Source: Phoebastria nigripes (Eukaryota; Chordata; Aves; Procellariiformes; Diomedeidae). From it: DNA of 64,000 nucleotides. Both the position numbers and the translations under genes were made by a program. Below are positions 50,101 through 61,353 of the stretch, piece by piece. Position 1 is the first letter of the stretch; every line of letters begins with the position of its first letter. The stretch covers positions 24,245 to 88,244 of the forward strand of contig JAYKAV010003363.1 in assembly GCA_035582835.1 (NCBI GenBank), in the 5' to 3' direction. The notes below the pieces were generated by a model. The model was not told where the DNA came from. It saw only the letters and a program-made list of their open reading frames with translations, and searched no databases.

Positions 50101-53100
50101 TTAAATAAGACTCTTTTTAGTTCAGGTCAGAAAAACTGTATCTTCAAAAGGAAAAGCAAGACTAATTTCTAGGACTGCAAGCATGTACACAGTTTAAAAA
50201 TGACATCTGCAACTAAAAATTCATCACATCTGTACTACGATAGGTGTTACTAGTGACACCTATGGTAGAAGAAACTATTCAACATACTGTAATGGTTTTA
50301 ATGGTTTAATTCATACTGTAATGGTTTCAAAAGTAAACGTTATTTCAACTGGTAAAAGGTGAATAAATTTTACAGCTTTATACTCAAGCATAACCATAAA
50401 TTACATGCTTTCTGTACAAAACTGCAACCCAGAAACCAAACTATTTCATATAAACACTTCAGAATCAAGGCACAAATGTATTTCAGGACAATATCACGTC
50501 AGCTGACCTTGTGCTATTTCAGTTGGTTCCCATGATGGTCGTTGTTCTGTTGCAATGGAACTTAGACTCTTGATAGGCTTTGGAGTTGAACACTGCTTGC
50601 ACCTAGCATTTAAAACAAGATACTGAGACTAATCAAACACTGATTTACTTATACTAGAAGCTTTCTGCACAGAAAAAAAAAAAAATCTGATTTCCTTACT
50701 CAGTGGGAGTGCAAAAGTATTCTATTGCTGTTTAAAATAACTGTTTTACCAGACACACAAGCTTTAGACCACATCAAAACCCTTAATGCTGCTTTTGAAT
50801 TATCCCCAAGAAGAAATAAGTCATTTTGGTCTGAAAAAGACCACCTCAGTGAATAGAAAGGAGGAAAACTGTACATCAAGGCTGAGAGAGTTGGGGTTGT
50901 TCAGCCTGGAGAAGAGAAGGCTCCGGGGAGACTTTATTGCAGCCTTTCAATATATAAAAGGGGCTTATAAGAAAGACAGAGAGAGACTTTTTACCAAGGC
51001 CCATAGTGACAGGACAAGGGGCAACAGTTTTAAACTGAAAGTGGGTTGATTTAGATTGTACAGAAGGAGGAAATTCTTTACGATGAGGGTGGTGAAACAC
51101 TGGAACAGGTTGTCCAGAGAAGTTGTGGATGACCAGTCACTGGAAGTGTTCAAGGCCAGGTTGGATGGGGCTTTGAGCAACCTGATCTAGTGAAAGATGT
51201 CACTGCCCACGGCAGGGGGGTTGGACTGGATGATCTTTAAAGGTCCCTTCCAGCCCAAACCACTCTATGACTCTAAGATCACTACATTGGTAAACATATA
51301 TTCATATGTCACTGCTAAACGTATATTCATATGTCACTACTTTGTTGTTTAGCAATGCAAACAACATCTCACTTTGTAAAAGCAGGAATGAATCTGAACT
51401 TGTAGCACGCTCTAAAAACACGACAGGGTTAGAGGAGAAATTTGGCTTTACCTATGTTAAAAAATATTAACTATGAGTTATTAAAACAATCTCTTTTATT
51501 ACTGGTGTATTTACACCAGTAATTATAAATTTTACATGTGACATAGTAAGCAAATGCTGCAAGTGGATGAAAATATTGAAGAACTGTTTTCAAGTTGTTG
51601 TCATTTGCCTCAAGAAACAAAATTACAGAACAACTATTTTTTCTAAATTAAGCTTCTGTGCTAGTATATTATAGTCAGAACTTAAAATAGACATTTATTA
51701 TCTTTTAGAATTACATGCAAAACGTGTCATAAAAATCAATAGCACTAGTTCTGCTCAAGTGATATAAACCCAAGCTCAATGAAGTTACTTTTTTCCTTTA
51801 AAAAAAACACCCAAACTCCAATAAAGTAACTTAGCTGTGAATTTTGTTTTTTATATGCAAGTGTGTGTTTATTTTTTTATATATATATATATATGAATAT
51901 ACATGCATATGCACACATATATAAAAATTTATATAGGTATTCAAGCTCATTCCTACGGCAAAAATAACTTTGCTTTTCATTCTACTATACAGAATCTTTT
52001 TAGACTTTGCTATGTATATGCTACTGATAAAAAAGCACGTGGAACAAAGCTCTGAAATGTCAACATCCTTGTGAGGTTCCTTCCTAAATATCCTATAAAC
52101 AATCAAGGAATATCTTACAGAGCGTTGGCTTTTACAATACAGCCATTTAAACAGAGAACAATGTCTGAAGGTGAGTTGTGCGTAGCTGGGGAAATATATG
52201 GATTATGAAAGTGCAAGGGGAAATACTTTGTACTGGTGAAGATCCAATCCCAGTAGGAATACCCATATATTGCCTTTATTTAAAAAAGCTGTGGACAGCC
52301 ATATCTGGAAAGGTCAAAAAATATATGACAAAGAGAAATAATTATCTGTACTCATTTTATCAGGCCCTTACGGGAAACTTTAGGGTTCATGTGAAATATG
52401 CAATATTTCTGCACAGAAATTTTTTTACTGCCTACAGGACTGAAGTAGCGCAACACAGCACTCTGCTTGAACTTATTAGGACTGCTGAGAGGGAAGACTC
52501 AATAGCTTGCATGAAGTAGACTGGTATTTCTGAGCTCAGTGACTGCATGCTGCTGTGCAGTACTGGGAGAACATGCTGCTGCTAGCTCTCATTGAGCAGG
52601 AACATGGTATTGCATGGCATAGCACAGATACCAGACCTAGATGTGTGTACCGAATTCCACAGCCTTGGAACTGTGGAATTCAGAAACGCGTTGGAAGTTG
52701 TCTCTACATCAGTTGTGACTGATACCCACAAATAGGTAAGGCACTTTGCAGTGTTGTGGATCTCAATAAATGGCAAATGGTGAAGAAAGGCTGTCCAAAA
52801 TCCCTTATTGCTTCCAAAACCCAAGCTTTCCCAACACTAGGAATGAGAGAGAGAGAATGAGACGTGGATTGACAGCCTGAAATTATTTTCTGGGTCTCTA
52901 TTTAAATATTATCTGTGTACAAAAAAACCAGCATACAGTTTTAAAGCAATGTATGTTTTGACTTCAATCTAATGAGTAAGACCAGAAAATGGTATTTTTG
53001 TGGCCAGAAAATGGAAGATCTGGACTACAAGAGGAAGATTTAGCCATTCTGCAGCCTAAAGAGACTCATATGTGCATTTCCGTCCCTGTAGTATACTGCC

Positions 53101-56100
53101 CTACCCACACACCACAGACTGGGTGGTGTCAGTCAAGACTGAACCTGAAGTGCTGGGTAATTAAGGGCATAAGATTTATAGAGCAAGATAAAGCCCAACT
53201 GCAGTTGAGTCCTTTGATACGAGGTAGTAGTATGGCATTTCATCCCTGATCTCAGTACTACTGATCATGTTACGTATTTTGCATCAAGGAATCTTTGGGT
53301 AAGTTATCCCTTGAGCACTGCGGTTTGAATTACTGAGGAAAATGATAGCTATCTATTAATGCAACTACTAAAATATCAACAACTACTTTTGACCTACCCA
53401 TAATATTTTATGTTCCCTTGTAAAAGAAAAGGAGCTGAAAGATCTAATAATTCAAGATCATCTTCTGTGGATCTCACAGGAATAACACATTTAAATCTTT
53501 TTGTAAGCTTCCAGACTTCTTTTAGTGTTCCACCTATTAAAAACAGAAAAACATGTTTTTTTAAACTGTAATCAAGAATAAATTGAACAACTTGCATTTC
53601 TTGGCTGATTAGATATTGATTTCAGGACCTTCAATAAAAATTGAGACCCACTACGGAAAACTGAAAAAATGGTCCATAACCTCACTCTTACTCCACAACA
53701 GACTCAATAAAGAATCAAAGATGGACATTTATCAGAGCAGATGCCTTAATATCTTTCTCATAGCTATCACTGTAACCATGAAGTTGTATTTAGTTAGCAT
53801 CACTTTCATATAATTTCTCCTATGATTTTACTAGCAATTTTCTTGGGGAAAAAAGAAAAAGAGAATAAACTGACTTTTTGCAATTGCTCCTAAGTAACTG
53901 TTTTTTCAGCTTTTAAGTGGCAAAAATATATTAAGTTTTAACCAGTAGTTTATGAAAAAGTAGTTATTCAACCACGTCATAATTGACAGGAAGTGGGAAA
54001 TGTAGAACCACCAAACTTCATGCTAATTTTAGTGCTACTAAATCGGGGCCGTGCTAGGAACATAGCAGAAATTTAATATATTACAGCTGGAACCCTGAGA
54101 TTTTCCAATTCCAGTGACAGGAAAAAGTTCTTTCAAATTTATTACAAATCACAGGATAACCTGCCTTCAGTCTCTGTAGTATGGACTGCAGAACTGATTA
54201 TGGAATCTTTCTGACATTTCACCAATTCAGTGGAAATGTGGTAAATTTATTAATTTAACACACCGAGAACAGTTATTTGGAAATAGTTTAATAAAAATAT
54301 ATGATTTAATGAGCTCATGAACAACAATAAAAAAAAAGTGAGCCAACTGTTTTACAATAAATATATTCTACAGCTGTGTTGTTTAACACTAACTATAACT
54401 AAGATGTTTCAAAGACTTTATGACAAGTAATTATGACACTGGATTGTAAAATATTTATTGCATATATTTGTTACTTGTATTGCAGAGGTAACTAGAGAAG
54501 AAAATAAAATCAATAAAATTGCATTATTACTGGTGATGAAAAAATGCACAACAACATGAAACCTCCTCAATGAACTCAACTTCTAGTTAAAAAAATAAAG
54601 AAAACAGAGGCACAGACATTTGAAATGGCTTCCCAAAAGGTTAGAAAACAAAGGTCTTCCAAGTAGAGTGACACAGTTAAAGCCTCTCATATACACTTGA
54701 ACTCTCATTCAAGGGATTAACATACAAAATTCAGGGTAGTTTTAACTGACATTCCTAAAAGGTCTCCAGAATTTCAACTTTGCTGTAATAAGAAGTTATA
54801 TCAAGCAAATGTATTCTGGCTTCTAAGAGACTGGCATAAAACACAGAGAATTACCAGGGGTTGACCATGATATGAATCACAGTGATTTCATGTACAAATA
54901 ATGAGGATATGCAAGGAGCATTAATCTTGTTAACTATAGCATTTCACTCTTCAGTTCAACTAATCTGTAGCAATGGTTACGGATTCCCCTCACTCCCTGT
55001 GGAGGGTCATGTAAAATTCTGTCCATTATCCAACTATTTCCTCAATTCCAGCCCAATAGATGCCAAACACTCAAAAAGAAGTCCTTGCTTCAGCATAATG
55101 ATTATGGGGAAGAATATTGTGTTGTAGAAGAGCAAATTGCTTGTGTTTAACAAACGAGTAGAATCTAGACCACATCTGTCTAATAAATGTCATAATGTGT
55201 TTGGCCTTTGAGGGTTGTCTGTATCTGGAAAAGTGCTGGGAAGATTTCTAGGGAGACTTCAAAATCTCCACCTCCAAAAACTTAAAGATAAAAATGAAAA
55301 TAGCATGTAGCTTTGGCAAGGTTCATGATCAATGTTCTGGGAAAAAAGTGCTAAAACACTGATTATGCCTTTTCCTTGTGCTCCTACGTGAAGCACATAT
55401 ATCCACATACACATATATTTAGCTGCTGGCACGTTAATATCTGAAAAAAGATTTACTAAGTTATATTGTTAAGTTATTTTAGGAAAATAGAATAGAAATA
55501 GATTCTTTTTTCTTTTGTTTTCACAAAGATAAGGTTAGATTGAAAAAAAAAAAAAATAAATCCATTTCGGAACACGTCAGAAATAAAGCAGCTTTCAGAA
55601 CTAGTTGAATATAAAACAAAGCAGAAAACAGAAGGGGTTTTGTCATTGACCCTTACACAAAGGACCACCTGACTTACATTTGCTTATTCACACCACTACT
55701 TGAGCACAATTGAAGACTGTTTTAAACTCGGAATGGTACTATATGCAATTATTTATTACTTTTATTCTATTCAAAACATTACTTATTAGTATTCTTGCTA
55801 AATTGCTTTGTTTAAAGTTCAGTGGCTATTTCTCTTCCCTGAGGAAATCTGATAAAAACCAAACCAACCCAAAAAAACCTCACGCTGCGAGTAGCTCTAT
55901 TAATCTGAAACAACACTGACATCCAGAGGCTGACAAAGTTAATTGTAGGCTTGTTTATCAGAAGCCTGCAAAAACTTTTCCACATCAAGACTAAAAATAG
56001 GTTTTTTTTAGAAGACTCAGTGAGTTTTCAAATCAGAACTGAAAAAACAGTAAGCACAGCAAGAAAAAAACATATTCAGATGTTAATTTTAGCAGAATCA

Positions 56101-59100
56101 ACAATAAACTTATTGGTAGAGTTTTAAAATAGACAGAAGCACCTTACAAGACCTTCACAGATGACTTTTTCCTGTTTGCACAACAGTAACTTAAAGTTCC
56201 AGCTGAGTTTTTCTTTTCTTTGAAGATGCCTTTAGGATCATCACTACTTACACTGAATACATACATATCTTAACTTTGTAGATACTCATAGTGGACACTG
56301 TGCCATAAGAAGTGGTATATTTGCAATTTATCTTACCTTCTATCATAAGCAAAGTATCTTCAGGCTGTTGAAGCATTTCATCATGCTTTACAAAATGGAT
56401 AGCTATTTTCCTTTGTTTTGGGTCTTGTGTAGTCCACATTACAGAATCATACCAGGATGTATTGTGTAATTCTGGGTTTGGGGCAGTAACGGCAGAGCAT
56501 TGTAAAATAAAGTCAAAGTCATCTCCATCTGGAACTTCTCGCCTAAAACCATTTCCAAAATGAATAAGTAAATTCTAACACCTTTTCGTTAGGCAATCTA
56601 GCAACAAGGATGACAGTACTCTGAATAAATATTAAAATATAGTCATGAGAGTTAAAATACATACAGGAAAAAAAAACTTCGCTGTTATATCAGTTTAAAC
56701 ATTTAGAGTTGTATAGCATATTATGACAAGATAATTCATTTCCATGTTAATAAATGTGCTAAGTAATCTAATCTTACCTAGGAGCAGAGGCAGCCTAGTG
56801 GCTTCATCCACACATCGGTAAATACATGGAAAAACAAATATATCAGCTTTATGTGATTTCAGTTGGGTCTTAAAAGGGTCACACAACTGCATACCACTTC
56901 AGTAGAGTGAAAAGACCATATAAGCTCATATAATTTCAAGTTTTATGTTCTAGCCTATTTTACTTTGCATATTTTGAGCGGGCAGGGGGAAGAAAAAAGA
57001 GCAGGAGCAGAATAGCTTCACATATGTACTGTAAAGGAAAAATCTGCAACTCTGCACCACACAGTTTCTTTCCTGTCCCGCTAGAGTGCACCATTCATGC
57101 ATTTCCAGTTGTCATCCACAGAGAAGTAATGCAGGCCATTCAAATTTTACCAATATTACCAACAGCAGGCAAAAAGCCAGTGGTTGGCACACAAATTAAA
57201 AACGCATTAGAATGTTTTCTTCTAAGCAAGACAGACCTGCTGGCTTCAAGTGAAATATGAACCATGACAAAAAGGACAATTAAAAAAAAGGCAAAAGCTT
57301 GGGCTATTTCATAAAACACTGAAAGAAAGTAGGTGCCAAGCTTCAGAGTGGAGTTAAAGAAAAAATACCATCAACTCCTGCAGATTATTCTGACGATTTC
57401 ACTTTCAAACCCAAGAGCAGCTGCTTCCACCAGTGAATAGAACAATTCCTGCCTATGAAACCAAACTTTGATATCCTTCTGCTATGACTGTAGAACTGGC
57501 ACATAAGAGGTCATCCTGAACCTGAACTTTCATTTCACGAACACAATGCTGTTCACATGAACTCTTTCCACCTGTGTTTCTGGATTACTATTTTAAATGC
57601 AAAAGCAATGGACCTAACATAACAGGTCATCCTTCCAGATATACCCATTAAACTCTTCCAGCCTCTACAGCCTCCCTGCAGATTTCCTGCAGAGGCAGGA
57701 ATGGAATGAATAGTTTTTGAACTAAGCTACACACGAGGGTTGAAACTTCTGTAATGTGGATACATGAATAAAACTACATCCATATATATCGATACTTTGC
57801 TATTTACAGAGAAGCTTCCAGCTGAAGACTAAAAAACAAAAATATATCTCTCACAAGGATTTTATACCCCAAACATTATATGCATCTTACTGCATAAAGT
57901 GTTAAAGGATCAAACTTGCATTGAACTTTGTTCAGTCAGGCTCTTCAGCCTATGCTAAAACATGAAACAACTTCTTCTGCAACAGCAGAACATGTAGGAG
58001 AAAAGGATGCACCTAAATCATGTTTCCTTCCTGAGCCTCTTAACTCACCCAATCCAGGCTGCAGTACAGCTCCACTACATTTCACTGATTCCTTCCACCT
58101 GATGCACACAGTTGAGAAAAGAGAAGCTAAATGTCTGCAAGCACTGCAAGTAGTCCCATCATTGCAGCAGGAGGGTGGTAGCAGTAGTAGGAAATATGCT
58201 AACTAAAGCCTCACAAATCTATCTGGTTAAAAGTCTGCCCTAATTCTCTGACAAAAAGAAGGCAGCAATATGTGAAACAGGAGGAGACTCAAATGAACAG
58301 AAATTAAGACATTAACAAGTCAAGAACATATAAAAAGGCTATAGTAGTCATGGAAAATTGTGGGATAAGGATAAAGTTCATAAGGAACAAGCAAAATTCT
58401 ATCAATTGTATCTGCTTATTACTATACAAAGTTGGCAAATATATCAAAAAAGTGACAAAAGTGGCAGAGATAGTTGGTAATTATCTCCTTTTTATACTTG
58501 GTAATAAAGACCATGTACTTTTATGTTGTGAAGATGATGAAGCACTTCCTCTTACATTAGCAACCAAGAGAATGTTACAACATCTGAGAAGGACCAGTAT
58601 TGTTAAATCTGCAAGCGTGCTACTTTGCATTCAAAAGCTGTAAGAGAAGGATAATAGGGGCATTTTCTTGTCTCAGTGATGTTTGTATCTAATAAATCTT
58701 GATTGTGCAAAAGATTTGAAAAGGCTAGGAGAATGCTAACACGCCATCATTTAAAGAAAGCAATAGTTTACACCAGTAACAATAAAGCTGTTTGCTTGGG
58801 ACTGATGCTAGGCTAAGACAGGCAAAAAAAAGTGATACAGGATTCAGATGATCATGAATAGCACTGTAATGCATGTCACTCAGTAGTTTAATCAAAAATA
58901 GGCCATTTCAAACAAACTTTCTTTCATTTTCAGATGAATATACACCCGAAATGGCATACTATTATTTGAGCATTATTTGACACAATGACAAACGGCATTA
59001 AAGGGGAAAGAACAATGAGAAAACGGTCAGTGAACTGACTCAGGTCAGAAAAAAGACAAAAACACCAAGGTGAATTGTGTTTCCCTGATATTTTTGGATC

Positions 59101-61353
59101 CAGAAAAGATGTCTTCTCTGGAAGATACACTTTAGTCAAAGATATTTTATTCATTCACTTGGAGACTATCATACCTTTTTGCATATCCCATTTTAAAACT
59201 GCAATACAGAAACAGGTACTTAAATACAACTTCGGTATGGGAAAAACTGCACTGCTAGATTTGAAAATAAAGAAAAATTATTGTTTTGAAAGCACTCAAA
59301 GGATTCTGTAAATGGAACTCACCTGACGATTTAAAATTTTCCTACCTATTACCAGTGAGTTTCAAATCTTTGCTCAAAATGAAATACATTTACATTCAGC
59401 TCATTTTACACAAAAAAGAGGATGAAAATACACTGAAAGTCTAGGCATCCCAAAACACATAGAACAATTCCTAATTACTTTTATTGTTTGAAACACTTAC
59501 AAAGAGTTGCATTTGGAACAATGAAGTTTAATAGACTGATAGAGCTTCTGGGGTTTATAAGTTCTCAGCTTTGCTCTAATGCGATACTGTTGAGGAGCTG
59601 TGCTGTTCAGAATGGTTTTCAGTTCTGTGTTATTCAAATCCTGATGATCTGTTAATACTGCAAAATAACAACACACACACAAAAAAAGCCATGCATACCT
59701 ATTAAACACCATAATATTTGGAATACGGGAAATGGCCATTGCAGGTATGCATTTTCCCTTAATTCCCAGCTTCTCTTCCCTGCCCAGTTGCAGCCTCAGT
59801 TTTATCAATACAACATGTTACTACAGTCTTTAAGATAAATCACAACAGGCTGTGGGAGCATTGTGTACTTCAGGGTACAGAAATTCAACATGTAGAAAAA
59901 AACAAATGAAAGTAGAATATATAAATATGCTCTATTCCTTTAAAATGTAAACATTCATAAACTTATACTCTTAGAATAGCTCTTCCTATAATAAGTAAAA
60001 GATATTATTTCAACCTTTGAGCTGATGTCTCAAAAATATTTTTGTTCTTTAGTAAAATTCAAATTCACCTTGAGGTTAAAATGTTTCCTACCTGTAACAG
60101 ATAACTGCTGACATCTCTGTAAGTGTGATTCAAGATCTAAAATCAAGAAGAATTTCCTAATTATTTTCCTTCCTTCTTTTCTTCTTTATCATGTGGACAC
60201 ACAAAAACAGATAGATAGATAGGCAGATAGATACACACACAAAACAAAAGGTGAACAAAGAAAAATGGAAATCCTAATAATATATGAAAACAATATAGCA
60301 AAAGGAAAAAAGCAAAGTAAGCAGGAGACAAACATTAGATATCAAGAGTCAATATATTTGAGGAGAAATTAGTGTATACATTAAATAGCAATGCTCATCA
60401 AAATGAACACTTTTCAAATGTATACTGTGAATGATACTGCTGACATAAACTGTATTCATCCCCCTGTAATCTTTCTGGACAAGAGCATAAATACATTCTT
60501 CTAAAAACAATATGGACTGCCTGGTCCCTCCTCTGAACAACCTCCACTACCCATACACAGTGCAGTAAATATGTGCAAAATTCCTTCTAAATTTGCAGTG
60601 TTACAGTCTAGACATATAGTATTTATTTATTCTTGACTTTTGCACCCTTTTAGAAATATTCTGTCACAGTATGTTAATAATAGCTAAGTAACATAGGATT
60701 TTAAAAGCTAGAAGCAAAGATGCAGACTATGTCCAACCAGTTTTAGAGTTTAATTCACTTTTAGTTATTCTAATTCTGGGCTAAAAATACCATTCAAAGA
60801 ATAGCATGCCATCTGTAGAACTTTCTGTAAGATACTACTTTTCCATGGTGCTGCACCTTGCAACTCTGCCACTGACACAATTTTCCATCCAACGGCTTTA
60901 GAAGGGCTCCTCAGCAAGCAGCTGTTTAGCAGTGTTTTCAGTGCCTGTCTCTGAGGAATCCCCCTTTAGAGGGAGGGAGTTACGTCACTCTGCTTTATGA
61001 TCTAATATAGTATGATTAAGAACACCATCTGTGTTTAATAATTTATTCACTACCTCCTATGAAAGTATTTTTCCATGTATTTGAAAGGCTTCTGCTGCGA
61101 GACAGAAGGATAGGGTAACGTCAATTTCCAGTCTAGTAATCCAAAAGAATTCTCTAAGGCTTTGTATGTGAAAGTAACATTATACACTTAGAGGAGCAAT
61201 AACTGTGACCTTATCTTGACCATATATATGTTAGAAGAGCAAATCAGCTTTCAATTGCTCTTACCTGTAACATTGTTAAAAGTGCCATCTAATTCCATTG
61301 AAGACGTGCTTTCCATATTCTGACTGTCTGCCAGATCCACAGATTCTAAGAAT
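44050..61353 (-). CDS. POT1: POT1, protection of telomeres 1, 3' half (nine spliced exons, 5' incomplete)
   Basis: POT1 binds the single-stranded telomeric 3' overhang and joins shelterin through TPP1 (ACD), protecting chromosome ends and controlling telomerase access. The coding sequence is the join of 61353-61265, 60136-60092, 59657-59501, 56542-56337, 53533-53398, 50602-50508, 48892-48807, 45301-45196 and 44162-44050 on the minus strand. That is 1033 coding bases, about 343 residues plus stop, against about 634 residues for human POT1. It covers the linker end, the third OB fold, the resolvase-like insertion and the C-terminus. Telling matches to human POT1 are [38 protein letters not shown] and [12 protein letters not shown]. 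The zinc site cysteines (CxxC in exon 59501-59657 and CxxC in exon 50508-50602) are present. All junctions are GT-AG and in phase, with no stop or frameshift, so the gene looks functional. The two N-terminal DNA-binding OB folds lie beyond 64000. Confidence 0.97.
44163..45195 (-). other. Last POT1 intron, with an unassigned 97-codon frame
   Basis: A 1033-bp intron. It holds a minus-strand open frame at 44350-44643 with a GC-rich 3' part. The frame does not match POT1 or any protein I recognise. Confidence 0.6.
45196..45301 (-). CDS. POT1: POT1 exon, C-terminal part of third OB fold
   Basis: 106 bp, encoding [12 protein letters not shown] and then CPPGRKL, aligned with human [12 protein letters not shown] and CPPGIKI. 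The acceptor is CTATTCCAG and the donor TTAG/GTCAGC. Confidence 0.97.
45302..48806 (-). other. POT1 intron, 3.5 kb
   Basis: AT-rich. The right part holds the old CR1 relic. The longest frame (111 codons, 46179-46514, minus) has no recognisable domain and no matching POT1 segment. Confidence 0.7.
47490..48245 (+). mobile_element. Very old, degraded CR1 LINE relic
   Basis: A segment near 47555-47630 (TTTTCATTAGTGACATG, then GACAAAACCAAGCTGGGGAGG) matches the region around the CR1 reverse transcriptase catalytic motif. A block near 47970-48000 (CCCAGAAGAACAACAGTGAGG) and another near 48080-48105 (TTAGCCTTCAGAAAG) follow in the right order. Frames are destroyed and indels are many, so boundaries are approximate. 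Confidence 0.6.
48807..48892 (-). CDS. POT1: POT1 exon, return strand of third OB fold
   Basis: 86 bp, encoding [26 protein letters not shown], aligned with human [26 protein letters not shown]. The acceptor is CAGTTTTAG and the donor TAT/GTAAGT. It ends on a complete codon. Confidence 0.97.
48893..50507 (-). other. POT1 intron, 1.6 kb
   Basis: AT-rich unique sequence. A 16-base direct repeat, CATACTGTAATGGTTT, occurs at 50283-50298 and 50312-50327. Nothing else recognised. Confidence 0.7.
50508..50602 (-). CDS. POT1: POT1 exon with second zinc CxxC
   Basis: 95 bp, beginning CKQC (human C503/C506), followed by a variable stretch and [11 protein letters not shown] (human KTSWIPSSVAEA). The acceptor is AATGCTAG and the donor CAAG/GTCAGC. 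It completes the four-cysteine zinc site with the exon at 59501-59657. Confidence 0.95.
50878..51277 (+). mobile_element. CR1 LINE, 5'-truncated 3' fragment
   Basis: Begins within the ORF2 C-terminal region (GTTCAGCCTGGAGAAGAGAAGG-type segment), continues through GAGGGTGGTGAAACACTGGAAC and GTTGGACTGGATGATC, and ends in two diverged 3' octamers, ACTCTATG and ACTCTAAG (51262-51277). It is inserted antisense in a POT1 intron. Divergence suggests a different CR1 subfamily from the copy at 61.7-63.6 kb. Frames on either strand here are ORF2 remnants. Confidence 0.93.
51291..51340. repeat. 25-bp tandem duplication next to the CR1 3' end
   Basis: The units 51291-51315 and 51316-51340 differ at only two positions. 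Each contains TATATTCATATGTCACT. Confidence 0.92.
51878..51894. repeat. (TA)n microsatellite
   Basis: About eight TA units, followed by TATGCATATGCACACATATA-like sequence. Confidence 0.9.
52652..52681. repeat. Perfect 11-bp inverted repeat with 8-base loop
   Basis: GAATTCCACAG (52652-52662) and CTGTGGAATTC (52671-52681) are exact reverse complements, separated by CCTTGGAA. Both arms contain an EcoRI-type GAATTC or its edge. Confidence 0.93.
53398..53533 (-). CDS. POT1: POT1 exon, resolvase-like insertion (part 2)
   Basis: 136 bp, encoding [34 protein letters not shown] and YYG. The match to human [34 protein letters not shown] and HHYG is near-perfect in the core. The acceptor is TTTAATAG and the donor GG/GTAGGT. 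Confidence 0.97.
53534..56336 (-). other. POT1 intron, 2.8 kb, nothing recognised
   Basis: AT-rich, with short frames only (up to 81 codons) and no recognisable transposon. Confidence 0.65.
56337..56542 (-). CDS. POT1: POT1 exon, resolvase-like insertion (part 1)
   Basis: 206 bp, encoding REVPDGDD, then [16 protein letters not shown], then [10 protein letters not shown] and LLMIEG. These align with human QEVPHEGD, NTSLYDSKIWTT, RKVAVHFVKN and LLLIEG. The acceptor is GTTTTAG and the donor GAAG/GTAAGA. The resolvase-like insertion lacks nuclease activity in human POT1 and helps to bind TPP1. Confidence 0.97.
56543..59500 (-). other. POT1 intron, 3.0 kb, nothing recognised
   Basis: AT-rich, with frames of 92-97 codons on the plus strand (57928-58206 and 58350-58643) that lack recognisable motifs and are taken as chance. 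Confidence 0.65.
59501..59657 (-). CDS. POT1: POT1 exon, start of third OB fold and first zinc CxxC
   Basis: 157 bp. LTDHQDL leads into [21 protein letters not shown] and then CSKC, which corresponds to the human C382/C385 pair. The acceptor is TTTTGCAG and the donor TTT/GTAAGT. This is one of the best-conserved stretches and fixes the gene identity. Confidence 0.97.
59658..60091 (-). other. Short POT1 intron, 434 bp, with T7-(GT)5 tract at the acceptor
   Basis: On the minus strand, seven T and five GT units (59687-59671) lie about 12 bases before the AG of the acceptor for exon 59501-59657. The rest is AT-rich. Confidence 0.75.
60092..60136 (-). CDS. POT1: POT1 45-bp micro-exon, linker to third OB fold
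   Basis: Encodes [14 protein letters not shown], matching human EVERCQQLSAT. The acceptor is GATTTTAG and the donor ACAG/GTAGGA. The exon is a multiple of three and both flanking introns interrupt a codon after its first base, so skipping it would remove 15 residues without changing the frame. It ends in GTTACAG, the same seven bases as the preceding exon. Confidence 0.92.
60137..61264 (-). other. POT1 intron, 1.1 kb, with GATA/CA microsatellite
   Basis: The tract 60209-60240 has AGATAGAT units followed by (AC)5. A 63-codon minus-strand frame (60349-60540) shows no domain. Confidence 0.7.
60209..60240. repeat. Compound (GATA)n-(CA)n microsatellite
   Basis: Interrupted GATA units with one GGCA variant, then an AC run. 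Confidence 0.9.
61265..61353 (-). CDS. POT1: POT1 exon, linker region (first exon seen in the window)
   Basis: 89 bp, encoding [11 protein letters not shown] and following residues. This is the poorly conserved, Ser/Asp/Glu-rich linker between the second and third OB folds, anchored by LES as in human DLES. The acceptor is TTTTTAG and the donor ACAG/GTAAGA. It begins with the last base of a codon and ends with one base. A second AG seven bases into the exon could act as an alternative acceptor, but using it would shift the frame. The preceding exon is outside the window. Confidence 0.88.

Larger units (their letters stand above)
50603..53397 (-). other. POT1 intron, 2.8 kb, with CR1, inverted repeat and TA repeat
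   Basis: Contains a CR1 3' fragment, a 25-bp tandem duplication, a (TA)n tract (51878-51894) and a perfect inverted repeat (52652-52681). A 113-codon frame (52178-52519, plus strand) has no recognisable domain. Confidence 0.7.

Noticed and set aside
52178..52519. 113-codon plus-strand frame in a POT1 intron
   Set aside because: No motif or family resemblance, and no splice or promoter context. Treated as chance.
52582..52824. Minus-strand frame with a PRLWNSV-like phrase reminiscent of LINE ORF2 C-termini
   Set aside because: The resemblance covers only about seven residues, with no supporting LINE sequence on either side.
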